Shown here: piece by piece, positions 5,893-6,955 of the stretch
How positions within the stretch are numbered: position 1 is the first letter of the stretch
Layout: each line of letters starts with the position of its first letter
Origin: Candidatus Acidiferrum typicum
GTDB taxonomy: Bacteria; Acidobacteriota; Terriglobia; Acidiferrales; UBA7541
Assembly: GCA_002478115.1 (NCBI GenBank)
Contig: DLMH01000151.1
Location: 595 to 7,549, forward strand
Direction: 5' to 3'
DNA length: 6,955 nucleotides
Notes under the pieces: model-generated
What the model was told of the DNA's origin: nothing
Databases searched by the model: none
The model's input: only the letters and a program-made list of their open reading frames with translations
Position numbers and translations under genes: made by a program

Positions 5893-6090
5893 ATGGCGAT
5901 TCATAGCGTCGAGCTGTGGCTGAAAGGACTCGCGGCGGCAATCGGCGGCGCGGCCATGCCCAAGACGACGCCACGCCCGGGGGAGGCTCTCTACGAGCCA
6001 GCCCGAAGCGAACAATGCAGACATACAAGCACTTTGTCAGGTGAGCCATCAGGAACGAGCGTGGATTCCCCAACGACACCTGTGCAATAG
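5893..6090 (+). CDS. Doubtful short ORF, possibly the truncated start of a small membrane protein
   Basis: ATG at 5893 has a good Shine-Dalgarno sequence (GAGGAG, six bases upstream) and opens a 65-residue frame. Residues 6-21 (V-E-L-W-L-K-G-L-A-A-A-I-G-G-A-A) look like the start of an amphipathic or membrane helix, as in small holin-like or hypothetical membrane proteins. From residue 22 on, the sequence is Pro/Thr/Ser/Arg-rich with no visible fold, as expected for out-of-frame reading or decay. A frameshift near 5955 followed by loss of the remainder is one explanation; a genuine short peptide is another. A longer start at 5857 has no clear ribosome binding site. I do not recognise the family with confidence. 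Confidence 0.3.
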   Translation: MAIHSVELWLKGLAAAIGGAAMPKTTPRPGEALYEPARSEQCRHTSTLSGEPSGTSVDSPTTPVQ

Positions 6091-6187
6091 GGAACAGTTT
6101 TTCTATTAGAGCGCTGTCATATTCGGTTGGGACCATTGACGTGTAGTTTCGCGGAATCGTGCCGACAATGCCATATTGGATCTAAAT

Positions 6188-6198
6188 CGGAAATTCCG
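6188..6198. promoter_or_regulatory. Short palindrome upstream of the two-repeat protein gene
   Basis: CGGAA-A-TTCCG is an exact five-base inverted repeat around one base, 31 bases before the ATG at 6230. It could be a small operator half, but an 11-base palindrome is expected by chance often enough that this is only a candidate. I found no convincing -35/-10 pair; TTGACG at 6136-6141 lacks a well-spaced -10. Confidence 0.2.
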
Positions 6199-6229
6199 GC
6201 TTAAGCCACAAAATGAAGGAGCGCCAATC

Positions 6230-6796
6230 ATGAATTCAGGAACATCCCGTCGCGTCTTAACAGTTGCTGTTGTTGGCATTTCCCTTTTTTGTTTTGCTGG
6301 CATCCTCAGTGCAACAGAAAAGACCACCTCGGTCGAAGGCCATGTCACAAAAGTTGATCGTGCCGCGAAAACCGTGATGGTAAAGGCCTATGACGGAACC
6401 GAACACACAATGCATCTCGTGGAACGAACCGTGGTGCATGGCGGGAAGGAGACCCACAAGGGAGCTGAGGAGGCCGCACGCGATCTTCAGGAAGGGTCCC
6501 AGGTCGTTGTGCACTATACAAAACAGGGTACAGACGAGACCGCTGAGGAGATCGATCAGATCGGCAAGGATGGACTGAAGACGAGCGAGGGCACCATTAC
6601 CAAGTTTGACCGCGACGCCCGGACGATGACGATCAAAATTGCCGATGGAACCGAGGAGACCTACCGGTTAACCGAGCATGCAACCGAAGATGCCGGGAAA
6701 GAAACAGAGGACACAGCAAAAAAGTCCGCCCACGCAATCGTGTACTACTCGGAAGAAGCAGGCCACAAGGTCGCCCATTATTTCAAGACCAGCTAA
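6230..6796 (+). CDS. Secreted protein of two tandem diverged repeats, function unknown
   Basis: 188 residues from ATG 6230, with AAGGAG eight bases upstream; an in-frame upstream ATG at 6176 would put 18 polar residues before the signal peptide and lacks a binding site. Residues 7-28 form a signal peptide (R7-R8, hydrophobic core 9-25, likely cut after L-S-A28), with no lipobox. The mature part repeats itself: T33-SVEGHVTKVDRAAKTVMVKAYDGTE against K117-TSEGTITKFDRDARTMTIKIADGTE, both followed by a hydrophilic stretch and by VVVHY (92-96) or AIVYY (169-173). Each copy of about 70 residues resembles small beta-barrel (DUF5666/OB-like) domains of the form G-x-V/I-x-x-x-D...V-x-x-x-D-G. It is probably an exported binding protein, with Lys/Glu-rich composition. 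No enzymatic motif is visible. Confidence 0.82.
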   Translation: MNSGTSRRVLTVAVVGISLFCFAGILSATEKTTSVEGHVTKVDRAAKTVMVKAYDGTEHTMHLVERTVVHGGKETHKGAEEAARDLQEGSQVVVHYTKQGTDETAEEIDQIGKDGLKTSEGTITKFDRDARTMTIKIADGTEETYRLTEHATEDAGKETEDTAKKSAHAIVYYSEEAGHKVAHYFKTS

Positions 6797-6889
6797 CTTT
6801 GGGAGTCACAAGCGGATTCCTCGCTCGGATTGACCGTGGAAAATTTCTGCAAGCAGGCGCATAACTTGCTTCGCCGTCAAGGAGAAACC

Positions 6890-6955
6890 ATGATGCGCGT
6901 GGGAATTGCCGCGGACCATGGAGGGTTCGCACTAAAAGGGCAGTTGGCGGAGTTG
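6890..6955 (+). CDS. rpiB: Ribose-5-phosphate isomerase B, N-terminal fragment cut by the window edge
   Basis: Only the first 22 codons are present. M-M-R-V-G-I-A-A-D-H-G-G-F-A-L-K matches the conserved RpiB/LacAB start (R-I-G-x-A-x-D-H-x-G-x-x-L-K), where the Asp-His pair lies in the sugar-phosphate site. The enzyme interconverts ribose 5-phosphate and ribulose 5-phosphate in the pentose phosphate pathway, in the cytoplasm. AAGGAG at 6879-6884 is five bases from the first ATG (6890) and eight from the second (6893), so either may be used. It begins 93 bases after the two-repeat protein; no clear terminator lies between, so co-transcription is possible. The call rests on a short motif, but that motif is distinctive. 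Confidence 0.85.
   Translation, partial: MMRVGIAADHGGFALKGQLAEL

Noticed and set aside
6849..6869. GCAAG...CTTGC inverted repeat before rpiB as a terminator
   Set aside because: Five-base stem with an eleven-base loop and no T-tract; not a credible terminator.

Overview
The window looks like a piece of a bacterial chromosome with moderately high GC, most likely an Acidobacteriota (Terriglobia-type) soil bacterium. This is inferred from gene content: a BlaI/M56 peptidase pair without a beta-lactam sensor domain, a Do-type protease, a two-repeat secreted protein and a small TM protein ending in a VRHRFFRGGR-like tail. No rRNA or other taxonomic marker is present, so the assignment stays tentative. 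I saw no tRNA, rRNA, CRISPR array, intact insertion sequence or phage gene.

Left part (about 1-1600, minus strand): a two-gene operon. An XRE-type helix-turn-helix protein (837-1532) is followed, with a 20-base overlap, by a small DUF6036/AbiEii-like nucleotidyltransferase (296-856). A perfect 13-bp inverted repeat (1561-1593) lies just upstream of the first gene and is probably its operator. The arrangement is that of a nucleotidyltransferase toxin-antitoxin (or related accessory) module. Bases 1-295 hold no convincing gene.

Centre (about 1820-5343, plus strand): a regulator, a protease and a second protease. A BlaI/MecI-family repressor (1891-2268) overlaps by ATGA with an M56 (BlaR1-like) membrane metallopeptidase (2265-3650). 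A Do/HtrA periplasmic serine protease with two PDZ domains (3713-5293) follows and ends at a strong intrinsic terminator (5308-5343). Nearly identical palindromes, AACTAA-N4-TTAGTT, sit upstream of blaI (1827-1842) and directly upstream of htrA (3673-3688). The simplest reading is that BlaI represses both its own operon and the HtrA protease, and that the M56 peptidase relieves repression when it senses an envelope signal. This would be a BlaI/M56-controlled envelope protein-quality response, and it is the most interesting hypothesis in the window.

Right part (about 5400-6955): a 59-residue single-TM protein on the minus strand (5400-5579), a gene-poor stretch containing one doubtful short ORF (5893-6090), a secreted protein made of two diverged copies of one domain (6230-6796), and the first 22 codons of ribose-5-phosphate isomerase B (6890-6955, cut by the window edge).
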